A stretch of 64,000 bases of DNA, from NCBI RefSeq assembly GCF_017922435.1, contig NZ_VDEZ01000002.1, forward strand, positions 744,001-808,000. The letters run 5' to 3'. The notes under the pieces are model-generated. The model made no database searches. It was not told the origin of the DNA and was given only the letters and a program-made list of their open reading frames with translations. The stretch comes from Thalassospira sp. ER-Se-21-Dark (lineage in GTDB: Bacteria; Pseudomonadota; Alphaproteobacteria; Rhodospirillales; Thalassospiraceae). Shown here one piece after another: positions 26,140 to 33,526 of the stretch (position 1 is the stretch's first letter; every line of letters begins with the position of its first letter). A program made the position numbers and the translations under genes.

Positions 26140-26874
26140 CTATCCGAGGGTCGAAAGCGAAGGGAAAGTCTCAAGCAACCATTGGGCGATGGCCGACATC
26201 TGCCCGGTCATGAACAAGACACCGGTCAACACCAACAAGACCCCCATCGCCCGTTCAACAGTGTGCATGTGTCGTTTGAATTTTCGGGACCAGCCAACGA
26301 ACTGCCCGGCGAAAAGCCCCGCCAGCGCAAAGGGCAAACCGATTCCCAGCGAATACACCGCAAGCAACCCTGCCCCGCGCAATGCCGTGCTTTCCGCCCC
26401 GGCAACAAACAGGATCGCGGCCAGTGCCGGCCCTACGCACGGCGTCCAGCCAAAGGCAAAGGCAAGCCCCATCACATAGGCCCCGACAAGCCCCGCTGGC
26501 TTTTTCGCAACATTGACCCGCGCATCGCGATACAAAAGCGATATTCGGAACACCCCCATGAAATGGAGGCCCATGATCGCAATCATGATCCCGGCAATGA
26601 TCGATAAGATGTCAAAATAGCTGGCCAGTGACTGGCCGATGACGCTTGCCGTCGCACCAAGGGCGATGAAAATCGTGCTAAAACCTGCGACAAAGGCCAA
26701 TGCCGTAAAAAACACCTGGCGTGACTTCGCACTTGCGACCGCACGATCATCAAGATCCGTAACACTGACCCCTGCCAGATAGGCAAGGTATGGCGGCACA
26801 ATCGGCAAAACACATGGCGTAAAGAACGACAACACCCCCGCAAGGAAGGCTGCGCCGAAACCAATATCGAGCAA
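26140..26874 (-). CDS. soxV: SoxV, CcdA-type thiol transporter
   Basis: A 244-residue membrane protein with six helices of the CcdA/DsbD-beta type. Two conserved Pro-Cys motifs, FFTPCVLPIVPPYLAYLAG (18-36) and GWTPCVGPALA, supply the transmembrane redox pair that moves electrons from cytoplasmic thioredoxin to SoxW. The start is a TTG at 26874 behind GGGAGG; the nearby ATG is in another frame. It begins the long minus-strand sox block and diverges from soxS. Confidence 0.9.
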   Translation of the reverse strand: MLDIGFGAAFLAGVLSFFTPCVLPIVPPYLAYLAGVSVTDLDDRAVASAKSRQVFFTALAFVAGFSTIFIALGATASVIGQSLASYFDILSIIAGIMIAIMGLHFMGVFRISLLYRDARVNVAKKPAGLVGAYVMGLAFAFGWTPCVGPALAAILFVAGAESTALRGAGLLAVYSLGIGLPFALAGLFAGQFVGWSRKFKRHMHTVERAMGVLLVLTGVLFMTGQMSAIAQWLLETFPSLSTLG

Positions 26875-26994
26875 TTCATGTTCCTCCCGGCGCTGTGGGT
26901 ATCTGATTTTGGAATTTGTTTATCAGCGCCTCTTCAAAGAATAGTATTTTTCATATATATAATTCAATCATAACTTTATGTAGAATCCAGACAT
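26875..26994. promoter_or_regulatory. Divergent soxV/soxS promoter region
   Basis: These 120 bases between the outward-facing soxV and soxS genes are AT-rich from 26915 on. TTCAA occurs at 26933 and 26963, the same pentamer repeated upstream of soxX, which may mark SoxR contacts. The sequence ATAGTATTTTTCATATATAT (26941-26960) is a likely promoter core for soxS. Assignments are tentative. Confidence 0.4.
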
Positions 26995-27369
26995 ATGAAA
27001 AAACCGCACATTTCCGGGGCGTTCCGGCTCATCCCAACCATGATTTTCGCATCACAGATGTGGATCGGCTCTGCATTGGCGACCGAATTGCTGATGCTTG
27101 AACAAAAGGGATGCGCATGGTGTGTGCGCTGGCATCAGGAAATCGGCGAAGCCTACCCCAACACCGATCAGGGCAAACTGGCCCCTCTTCGCCGTGTTGA
27201 TATTCATGAATGGCCCGAAGACCTTGATCACATCGCGCGTGAACGTGTTACACCGACATTCGTGTTAATCAGCAACAACCGGGAAGTCGCCCGTCTGCGC
27301 GGTTATCCCGGCGATAATTTTTTCTGGCCGATGCTTGACGAGATGCTCTCGCAATTGCCGAACGATTAG
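26995..27369 (+). CDS. soxS: SoxS, periplasmic thioredoxin-like protein
   Basis: A 124-residue exported thioredoxin-fold protein. The N-terminus is a signal peptide (cleavage about after ALA, residue 29), followed by a CAWC redox motif in LEQKGCAWCVRWHQEIGEAY and cis-proline VTPTFVLI. Paracoccus SoxS, of the same length and motif spacing, maintains activity of the sulfur-oxidising complex. The ribosome site is weak, so expression may be low. It is followed by soxR on the same strand. Confidence 0.88.
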   Translation: MKKPHISGAFRLIPTMIFASQMWIGSALATELLMLEQKGCAWCVRWHQEIGEAYPNTDQGKLAPLRRVDIHEWPEDLDHIARERVTPTFVLISNNREVARLRGYPGDNFFWPMLDEMLSQLPND

Positions 27370-27420
27370 GAAAACTGTATATTCGGTTTGAAGCACAGTA
27401 TCCAATCGTGTATTGACCTT

Positions 27421-27443
27421 GATGTCTGGTATAATCGGACATC
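27421..27443 (+). promoter_or_regulatory. Palindrome over the soxR -10 element, probable SoxR operator
   Basis: GATGTC (27421-27426) and GACATC (27438-27443) form a perfect inverted repeat with an 11-base spacer containing TATAAT. A repressor on this site would block the promoter of soxR directly, as expected for an autoregulated ArsR-family protein. No good -35 is seen 17 bases upstream. GATGTC-like half-sites also occur upstream of soxX. Confidence 0.6.
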
Positions 27444-27482
27444 TAATGGCTTTGGCCCTTTAACCGACGAGCACAGCAAACG

Positions 27483-27845
27483 ATGGCCCTACCACGTTTC
27501 AAGCAAAACATGGACTCGACCGAAGCCGAAGCTCTCCTCAAGCAGGCGCGCAAGGCCAGCGAGATGCTCAAGGCGCTGTCGCATGAGACACGCTTGCTGA
27601 TCCTTTGCATCCTCCAGGAAGGCGAAAAGTCGGTATCCGATCTCGAAGAAATTCTGTCCATGCCCCAGGCCGTTGTATCCCAGCAACTGGCAAGGCTTCG
27701 CATTGATGGTCTGGTCTCGGCCCGCCGCGAAGGCCGCATGATCTATTACCGCATTGTCGATACGGAAATGGCGACCATCATTGGCACGCTTTATGACCTG
27801 TTCTGTGCACCGGTCCGCGATGAAGAAAAAGCCGCTGCCGAATAG
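27483..27845 (+). CDS. soxR: SoxR, ArsR-family repressor of sox genes
   Basis: A 120-residue winged-helix regulator: KALSHETRLLILCILQEGEK, then VSDLEEILSMPQAVVSQQL as recognition region and GLVSARREGRMIYYRI as wing. This fits SoxR, the thiosulfate-responsive repressor. A single Cys41 in the ILCILQ helix and Cys111 near the C-terminus (DLFCAPVRDEE) are candidate sensing residues, since sox/SqrR/BigR-type regulators use cysteines. An alternative ATG is at 27510. It lies between soxS and soxT. Confidence 0.88.
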   Translation: MALPRFKQNMDSTEAEALLKQARKASEMLKALSHETRLLILCILQEGEKSVSDLEEILSMPQAVVSQQLARLRIDGLVSARREGRMIYYRIVDTEMATIIGTLYDLFCAPVRDEEKAAAE

Positions 27846-27910
27846 GCGACAACTGCTGATCGAAAAAGCTTCCGTGAATTAGAACAGAAAAAACGTCACG
27901 ATTCCGCCGA

Positions 27911-27942
27911 CGCCTTGGCAAAAAATTACAATCAACAAGGCG
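27911..27942 (+). promoter_or_regulatory. Stem-loop in the soxT leader beside its ribosome site
   Basis: CGCCTTG (27911-27917) and CAAGGCG (27936-27942) are complementary around an 18-base A/T-rich loop. The right arm abuts GGGAGG (27942-27947), the ribosome site of soxT. Such a stem could limit ribosome access or mark the end of soxR. Role is inferred. Confidence 0.45.
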
Positions 27943-27955
27943 GGAGGAAAACGTC

Positions 27956-29050
27956 ATGCTGGGTTTGGATAATCCCTGGGCCCTGCCGCTTGTCGGTGTT
28001 TTGACCGGCATCGTGGTGGGATTTGTCGCACGTCGACAACATTTCTGCACGATGGCAGCCCTTGAACGCTATTGGTTTGCCGCCAACAGCATCGGTCTGC
28101 GTGCCTGGGTGCTGGCGGCCATCACCGCACTGTTCTGCACCCAAACGTTTATCGCGCTTGGCGTTATCGATCTTTCAAACAGTTTCTACATCACCCCGAC
28201 CCTGCCGATTGCAGGCAGCATTCTGGGCGGGCTGATGTTTGGCTTTGGCATGGCTTTTGTCGGCACATGCGGATTTGGCGCCATCATTCGTCTGGGCGGT
28301 GGCAATCTGCGTGCGCTGGTCGTCCTGACCGGTATCGGACTGGCCGCCATTGCTGCCCTTCGCGGCGTGACGGGTCATTCTCGTGTCTGGTTTCTTGATC
28401 CGCTGTCGATTGAGTTCACCTCAGCCGGATCGCAATCGATTGGCGCGATCGCCTCGCACGCCAGTGGACTTGATCTGCACTATCCAATCGCCCTGCTGAT
28501 CAGTGCCATCGGGCTTTGGTGGGTCTTTCGCAGTTCTGATTTCCGTGCCGAACGTGCCAAGGCGCTTGGCGCCATCACCATTGGTGCCTGCATTTCGCTT
28601 GGTTGGGTCTGGACGACGAGCTTTGCAAAATATCGCTTTGTTGAAACCCAGATCGAGGCGGGATCCTTTGTCACCCCGGTTGGGGATACAATCATGCAGA
28701 TCATCACCGTTACCGGGGCCCTGCCCGATTACGGGGTTGGATTGGTGATCGGGGTGTTTCTGGGCGCGGCACTGGCAGCTTGGAAAAGCAACGACATGCG
28801 CTGGGAAGCCTGCGACGACGCCCGCGAACTCGGTCGCCACCTGCTGGGTGCTTTTTTGATGGGAACAGGCGGCGTTTTCGCCCTTGGCTGCACCATCGGC
28901 CAAGGTGTCAGCGCGTTTTCCACACTGGCAATTTCTTCGCCGATTGTGATGATCTCGATTGCCATCGGGGCACGGGTCGGTCTTGGCGTTCTTCTTGAAG
29001 GATCACCGTTCGGATTCCTGCGCGCAATATCGATGCGCAAGCACGGTTAA
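27956..29050 (+). CDS. soxT: SoxT, YeeE/YedE-family sulfur transporter
   Basis: A 364-residue membrane protein with about nine helices and the duplicated YeeE/YedE fold. The conserved cysteine loops that pass thiosulfate or sulfur are present: GTCGFGAIIRLGGGNLRAL in the first half and ALGCTIGQGVSAFST in the second, with RRQHFCTMAALERY near the N-terminus. In Paracoccus-type clusters soxT is linked to soxR, and the import is thought to bring the inducer to SoxR. The gene ends tail-to-tail with a metallo-hydrolase. Confidence 0.88.
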   Translation: MLGLDNPWALPLVGVLTGIVVGFVARRQHFCTMAALERYWFAANSIGLRAWVLAAITALFCTQTFIALGVIDLSNSFYITPTLPIAGSILGGLMFGFGMAFVGTCGFGAIIRLGGGNLRALVVLTGIGLAAIAALRGVTGHSRVWFLDPLSIEFTSAGSQSIGAIASHASGLDLHYPIALLISAIGLWWVFRSSDFRAERAKALGAITIGACISLGWVWTTSFAKYRFVETQIEAGSFVTPVGDTIMQIITVTGALPDYGVGLVIGVFLGAALAAWKSNDMRWEACDDARELGRHLLGAFLMGTGGVFALGCTIGQGVSAFSTLAISSPIVMISIAIGARVGLGVLLEGSPFGFLRAISMRKHG

Positions 29051-29069
29051 ACCAAGACCCACGCAGCGA

Positions 29070-30008
29070 TTATCCCACCACAACAAACCGATATGCCGGA
29101 CCTGCCCGCTCGATCACGCCAAGGCCCGGATGCGGCATGTGGAAGCCGATAATCCGCGATCCATCGACGGCAAGCCGATCGAGCAGCATCTTGCGCGTGG
29201 CAATGCCCTTTTCGGCATCCTGATCAGATCCGCTTGGCCATTCTGGATGGATCAGGGATACGGCGACATTGGTTATGGCATCACCCACCACAAGTGCGCT
29301 GCTTGATCCGTCATGGATCATGAAAGATGTATGCCCGGGTGTGTGACCGGCGGTATCGACCGCCTCGACACCGGCTACCACCTCTGCGCCATAATCAAAC
29401 AACTCGATACGGTCCTCAAGGAAGGCCATCCGGTTGCGCGCCCCGACCACAAAGCTTTTGCGCGCGTCGGGCGTTTTTTCAAGCGTATCCTCGGCCTGCC
29501 AGTATTCCCACTCGATCCGGTTCATGTGATAGCGGGCGTCGGCAAAGATCAATTCGTCGAAATCGTCAATCAGCCCCCATAGATGGTCCGGATGCGCGTG
29601 GGTAAACACAATATCGGTCACTTCGTCCGGGCTGACACCGGCCGCATCAATGTTGTCCATAAGCTTGCCGGCTGACGACATGAAATTCGGGCCAGCGCCA
29701 ACATCAAACATCACCACCCGATCACCACGGCGCAAAACGGTGATGTTGCAATCGGGCAGCAACGCATCCGTTGACTGCCCTTCGGCCTTAAGCAACGCAA
29801 CCAGTTCATCCTGCGAAACATCGGGAAAGGCAAAAGACAACGGCAACATCAGATTGCCATCCGATATGACCGTGATGTCTGATGCACCAAGTTCCAGGGA
29901 ACCAAGCGCTGACGCAGCCGCGGGAAACAACCCTGCCGCCCCCATACCCGCCAGTGACAACGACGATTTCAGAACATCACGACGAGACCAGGAATTGTTT
30001 CCAGACAT
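29070..30008 (-). CDS. Tat-exported MBL-fold metallo-hydrolase
   Basis: A 312-residue metallo-beta-lactamase-fold enzyme. The start MSGNNSWSRRDVLKSSLSL at 30008 gives a twin-arginine signal and has GGAGGA upstream; the frame is open to 30095. The zinc motif is THAHPDHLWG, followed by TAGHTPGHTSFM and later His residues. AHL-lactonase-like length and exported location do not fix a substrate. It lies between soxT and a MarR gene. Paracoccus soxH is also an MBL protein, but I see no specific reason to equate them. A palindrome at 30051-30067 lies in its promoter region. Confidence 0.85.
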   Translation of the reverse strand: MSGNNSWSRRDVLKSSLSLAGMGAAGLFPAAASALGSLELGASDITVISDGNLMLPLSFAFPDVSQDELVALLKAEGQSTDALLPDCNITVLRRGDRVVMFDVGAGPNFMSSAGKLMDNIDAAGVSPDEVTDIVFTHAHPDHLWGLIDDFDELIFADARYHMNRIEWEYWQAEDTLEKTPDARKSFVVGARNRMAFLEDRIELFDYGAEVVAGVEAVDTAGHTPGHTSFMIHDGSSSALVVGDAITNVAVSLIHPEWPSGSDQDAEKGIATRKMLLDRLAVDGSRIIGFHMPHPGLGVIERAGPAYRFVVVG

Positions 30009-30050
30009 TGCATCCTCCACATATATGTTTTTTTGAATGAATGCACTCAT

Positions 30051-30067
30051 GGTTGATTTGGTCAACC
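30051..30067. promoter_or_regulatory. MarR-type palindrome upstream of the MBL gene
   Basis: GGTTGA-TTTGG-TCAACC is a perfect 6-5-6 inverted repeat of the size MarR dimers bind. It lies 43 bases upstream of the MBL gene start and downstream of the marR-type stop at 30206. This makes the MBL gene a candidate target of that regulator. Inference. Confidence 0.5.
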
Positions 30068-30205
30068 TAAAAACATACCGGGCGGAGTTTTCCACGCGCC
30101 AACAGCCCAGGATACCGCACCAAACCGCGGGTACGACACCTAGCCAACGCCGTGTGATTTTTCTTTATTTGCAATGCACTAAAGGAAACATTGATCTCGC
30201 TGCAT

Positions 30206-30694
30206 TCAGTGACGATCTACCGCCCTTTCGACAATCTCGTCGTGGTCCAGAACGGGTGCGACGTCGATGTCACTGGCATCCATCATCCCTGAAACACGTT
30301 GCAGGGCGGCGATGAGAAACGTCTGTTCCCATTCTTCAAGATTGTTGAACTTGTCCGAAAAACGGTCATGAAGCGCCATCGGCGCGCGGTCCAGAATTGC
30401 CCTGCCCTGATCTGTAAGCCTGACGAACACCTTGCGTTTGTCGGTGTCTCCGCGCTCGCGTGTCACAAGCCGCATCGCCTGCAACTTGTCGACAAGCGCC
30501 GTGGTCGATGCCTGGGCCAGATTAACCTTGGCCGCGATCTGGCCAACCGTCATCTCACCGAATTCCTCAAGCGATTGCAAAACAAGAAGCTGGGATGTTT
30601 TAAGCCCGGTCACCTTACCAAGCTTTTTGGCGTGGATATCACTCGCCCGCAAAATGCGGCGGATGGAGATCAACGCTTCATGCAATTTATCCAT
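30206..30694 (-). CDS. MarR-family regulator beside the ectoine operon (EctR-like)
   Basis: A 162-residue winged-helix regulator: TSQLLVLQSLEEFGEMTVGQ, IAAKVNLAQASTTALVDKL and a wing VTRERGDTDKRKVFVRLT. The start MDKLHEALISIRR at 30694 fits the family; the longer frame to 30763 lacks a ribosome site. It is divergent from ectA, as is EctR1 of methylotrophs, which represses ect genes at low salinity. The 322-base gap with repeated ATCGAA motifs suggests it binds there. The MBL gene downstream may also be controlled by it. Identity as EctR is inferred from family plus position. Confidence 0.85.
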   Translation of the reverse strand: MDKLHEALISIRRILRASDIHAKKLGKVTGLKTSQLLVLQSLEEFGEMTVGQIAAKVNLAQASTTALVDKLQAMRLVTRERGDTDKRKVFVRLTDQGRAILDRAPMALHDRFSDKFNNLEEWEQTFLIAALQRVSGMMDASDIDVAPVLDHDEIVERAVDRH

Positions 30695-31016
30695 TGTTAT
30701 TTTCCGGACGTTTTTCGTTTCTATAGCAAGCGTTGTTTTAGCCTCGGACCCGCGGCTGCGCAACGCTTTAAGACACTTTTATATCGAATTTCGATCATTT
30801 ATTCCATCGATTATCGCTATACTCAGGAAACAATATTTCATCGAAAGAATATTATCCTTATCGAAGGGCGATATATCAATGTTTAACTTATTATCAGCAA
30901 CTTACGGAGTTTCACAGGAAAGTCACAGAGAAGGGGTTGATCAATTTGTATCGTTGTTCTATACATCTCTCGCGACATAAATGATCGTGTATCGAAATAA
31001 CAGAGCAGGCAGACCG
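30695..31016. promoter_or_regulatory. ectR-ectA intergenic region with promoter and ATCGAA repeats
   Basis: A sigma-70-like promoter for ectA is TTGATC (30937-30942), 17 bases, TATACA (30960-30965), giving a leader of about 45 bases. Upstream lies the palindrome ATCGAA-T-TTCGAT (30783-30795), then ATCGATT at 30806 and further ATCGAA copies at 30840, 30860 and 30991, the last inside the leader. These copies may be contacts for the divergent MarR regulator or for osmotic control. No coding sequence is supported in this gap. Confidence 0.6.
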
Positions 31017-31565
31017 ATGAAAATTGCCAACACAAACGGCAATACCGGCCAGAAAGCCAACCTGATTATCCGTAAACCCAAGGCCACAGACGGCGCTGCG
31101 GTGAATAACCTCATTGCCGACTGCAAGCCGCTGGATGAAAACTCGATGTATTGCAATCTGCTGCAGTGCTCGCACTTCTCAGGCACGTGCGCGATTGCCG
31201 AACTGAACGGCGAAGCCGTCGGTTTCGTTTCGGGCTACATCGTCCCCGACCAGCCCGAACAGCTTTTCATCTGGCAGGTGGCAGTTTCGCCCAAGGCCCG
31301 TGGCCTGCGTCTGGCGAAGCGTCTGATCCTTGATATTCTGGATCGTCCGTCCTGCCACAACGTCTCGCAGCTGAACACAACGATCACCTCGACGAACGCA
31401 CCGTCGCAGGGTGTCTTCCGTTCCGTTGCGCGCGAACTGGGTGCTGATGTTAAGCGCAAGGTCCAGTTTGAACGCGAAACACACTTCGAAGGCGCCGCTG
31501 CCAGCGAAATTCTTTGGCAGATCGGTCCGTTCGAGCGCGAAGACGTCGAACGCGTCGCCGCCTAA
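31017..31565 (+). CDS. ectA: L-2,4-diaminobutyrate acetyltransferase EctA
   Basis: A 182-residue GNAT enzyme that acetylates 2,4-diaminobutyrate at the gamma nitrogen, the second step of ectoine synthesis. Seen are IRKPKATDGAAVNNLIADCK, the substrate region LDENSMYCNLLQCSHF, and the acetyl-CoA site WQVAVSPKARGLRLAKRL. I start at MKIANTNGN (31017); an in-frame ATG at 30981 lies within the likely promoter-leader region. It heads the ectABC-ask operon behind an osmoregulated-type promoter region. Confidence 0.95.
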   Translation: MKIANTNGNTGQKANLIIRKPKATDGAAVNNLIADCKPLDENSMYCNLLQCSHFSGTCAIAELNGEAVGFVSGYIVPDQPEQLFIWQVAVSPKARGLRLAKRLILDILDRPSCHNVSQLNTTITSTNAPSQGVFRSVARELGADVKRKVQFERETHFEGAAASEILWQIGPFEREDVERVAA

Positions 31566-31589
31566 TCCGGCTGACCTAATTTCCCCACT

Positions 31590-31655
31590 TGTCATACGCG
31601 AAATGGCATCGACCATTTCCGGAACATCCGGCACGCCGGAACGTTCGGTATGACA
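31590..31655 (+). repeat. Nested stem-loops between ectA and ectB
   Basis: An outer pair TGTCATAC (31590-31597) and GTATGACA (31648-31655) encloses GAAATGG-CATCGA-CCATTTC (31600-31619) and CCGG-CACG-CCGG (31628-31639), so the RNA can fold as a multi-branch structure in the 126-base gap. The ectB ribosome site (GAGGGAA) lies 25 bases downstream. It may act as a processing site or stabiliser. Function is inferred. Confidence 0.6.
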
Positions 31656-31691
31656 GGTGGACTTGATTTTCCCAATCTGAAAGAGGGAACT

Positions 31692-32975
31692 ATGACTGTA
31701 TTTGATCGCCTTGAATCGGAAGTTCAGAGCTATGCACGCTCCTTCCCCGTAACCTTTGAAAGTGCTGAAGGCGCTTGGCTGACCGACGTCGATGGCAACC
31801 GCTATCTTGATTTCCTTGCTGGCGCCGGCACGCTGAACTATGGCCATAACCATCCTTTCCTGCAGGAAAAGCTGATTGATTATATCAAATCAAACGGCGT
31901 CACCCATGGTTTGGACATGCACACCAAGGCCAAGGCAGCGTTTCTTGAAGCGCTCGAAGAGAAAATCTTCAAGCCGCGTGACATGGAATACAAGGTCCAG
32001 TTTACTGGCCCGACCGGCACCAACGCCGTCGAAGCCGCTCTTAAACTGGCCCGTCGCGTCAAGGGCCGCGAAACCGTGATTTCGTTTACCAACGGCTTCC
32101 ATGGTTGCACGCTTGGTTCGCTTGCCATCACGGGTAACGAACATCATCGTGGCGCGGCTGGCGTCTCGCTTGATAACGCTGTTGCCGTACCGTTTGACGG
32201 TTACATGGGTGACGGTGCTGATACCACCGAGTATCTGGACCGTGTCCTTTCGGACAACTCCAGCGGTATCGCTCTGCCCGCAGCCGTGATCGTCGAAACC
32301 CTTCAGGGTGAAGGTGGCCTGAATGCCGCTGACTTCGGCTGGCTCAAGAACCTGGAAAAGGTTTGCCGCAAGCATGACATCCTTCTGATTGTTGATGACA
32401 TTCAGGCGGGCTGTGGCCGTACCGGTACGTTCTTTAGCTTCGAACCTGCTGGCATCAAGCCGGACATCATCACGCTGTCGAAATCGCTTTCGGCGTATGG
32501 TCTTCCGCTTGCCGTGGTTCTGATGAAGCCGGAACTCGATGTCTGGCATCCGGGCGAACACAACGGCACCTTCCGTGGTAACAACCACGCGTTTGTGACT
32601 GCCGCTGCTGCGCTTGACCATTTCTGGTCAGATGACAAGTTTGCTGCTGATGTACGCGACAAGGCTGCGTTCCTTGAAACGCGCCTCGATGAAATTATTG
32701 ATCGCTATGGCGATGGCAAACTCTATCGCAAGGGCCGCGGCCTGATGCAGGGTATCTGCTTTGAAAGCGGCGAGCTGGCATCCAAGGTCACCAAGGAATG
32801 CTTCAAGCATGACCTTGTGATCGAAACCAGTGGTCCGGAAGATGAAGTGGTCAAATGCCTTGTGCCGCTGATCATCTCCAAGCAGGATCTGGCACATGGA
32901 CTGGAAATCCTTGAACTGGCAACCGCCAAAGCCATGGGCAAGGACGTTTCCCCGTCCAAAGCAGCCGCTGAGTAA
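31692..32975 (+). CDS. ectB: L-2,4-diaminobutyrate transaminase EctB
   Basis: A 427-residue class III PLP aminotransferase that makes 2,4-diaminobutyrate from aspartate semialdehyde and glutamate, the first committed step of ectoine synthesis. Lys264 in [10 protein letters not shown] is the PLP lysine; [17 protein letters not shown] and [17 protein letters not shown] are typical. I start at [14 protein letters not shown] behind GAGGGAA. Length matches the family (420-430). Confidence 0.95.
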   Translation: MTVFDRLESEVQSYARSFPVTFESAEGAWLTDVDGNRYLDFLAGAGTLNYGHNHPFLQEKLIDYIKSNGVTHGLDMHTKAKAAFLEALEEKIFKPRDMEYKVQFTGPTGTNAVEAALKLARRVKGRETVISFTNGFHGCTLGSLAITGNEHHRGAAGVSLDNAVAVPFDGYMGDGADTTEYLDRVLSDNSSGIALPAAVIVETLQGEGGLNAADFGWLKNLEKVCRKHDILLIVDDIQAGCGRTGTFFSFEPAGIKPDIITLSKSLSAYGLPLAVVLMKPELDVWHPGEHNGTFRGNNHAFVTAAAALDHFWSDDKFAADVRDKAAFLETRLDEIIDRYGDGKLYRKGRGLMQGICFESGELASKVTKECFKHDLVIETSGPEDEVVKCLVPLIISKQDLAHGLEILELATAKAMGKDVSPSKAAAE

Positions 32976-32983
32976 CATAGTTT

Positions 32984-33007
32984 GGGCGACGCTTAACCGC
33001 GTCGCCC
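32984..33007 (+). repeat. Perfect stem-loop between ectB and ectC
   Basis: GGGCGACGC (32984-32992), loop TTAACC, GCGTCGCCC (32999-33007): nine perfect GC-rich pairs 9 bases after the ectB stop. No T-run follows, so it is not a standard terminator. The ectC start is 35 bases beyond, with no strong ribosome site visible. A stabilising or cleavage role is possible. Confidence 0.65.
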
Positions 33008-33041
33008 GGCCCCACAACTTAATTATATCAAAGAGTTAAAG

Positions 33042-33443
33042 ATGATTGTTCGTACTTTGAAAGAATGTGAAGCATCCGGTCGCCGCGTCGTTTCGGACAA
33101 CTGGGAAAGCACCCGTCTGTCGCTTGCCGAAGATGGCATGGGTTTCTCGTTCCACATCACCACCATTTATGCCGGCACCGAAACCGAGATCTGTTACGCC
33201 AACCATTTCGAGACGGTTTACTGCATCTCGGGTAACGGCGAAGTCGAAACCATTGCTGACGGCAAGAAATACAAGATCGAGCCGGGCACGGTTTACATCC
33301 TCGACAAGCATGACCGCCACTATCTGCGCGGCGGCACCGAGGACATGGTTGTTGCCTGCGCCTTCAACCCGCCGCTGAATGGCCGTGAAGTGCATGACGA
33401 GAACGGTGTTTATCCGCTCGATGGCGAAGCACTCGCAAGCTAA
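33042..33443 (+). CDS. ectC: Ectoine synthase EctC
   Basis: A 133-residue cupin enzyme that cyclises N-gamma-acetyl-diaminobutyrate to ectoine. Seen are [20 protein letters not shown], the metal/substrate strand [20 protein letters not shown] and [12 protein letters not shown]. Length is typical (about 130). No ectD hydroxylase follows, so ectoine rather than 5-hydroxyectoine is expected from this locus. It lies between two strong intercistronic hairpins. Confidence 0.96.
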   Translation: MIVRTLKECEASGRRVVSDNWESTRLSLAEDGMGFSFHITTIYAGTETEICYANHFETVYCISGNGEVETIADGKKYKIEPGTVYILDKHDRHYLRGGTEDMVVACAFNPPLNGREVHDENGVYPLDGEALAS

Positions 33444-33450
33444 CAATTTC

Positions 33451-33482
33451 TGGTCGGGCGGCACCTAACGACAGCCCGACCA
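33451..33482 (+). repeat. Terminator-like stem-loop between ectC and ask
   Basis: TGGTCGGGC (33451-33459) pairs perfectly with GCCCGACCA (33474-33482) across a 14-base loop, followed only by TTTAAAG. It could be a leaky terminator that lowers aspartokinase relative to EctABC, or a 3' stabiliser of the ectABC message. AAAGGAGG (about 33513-33520) then serves ask. Confidence 0.6.
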
Positions 33483-33526
33483 TTTAAAGCATATTCTTTA
33501 AAGGAAACGCCCCTAAAGGAGGCAAC

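Noticed and set aside
29070-30008. MBL-fold gene as soxH
   Set aside because: Same fold and near the sox cluster, but it is beyond soxT with its own promoter palindrome, and no SoxH-specific feature could be confirmed.
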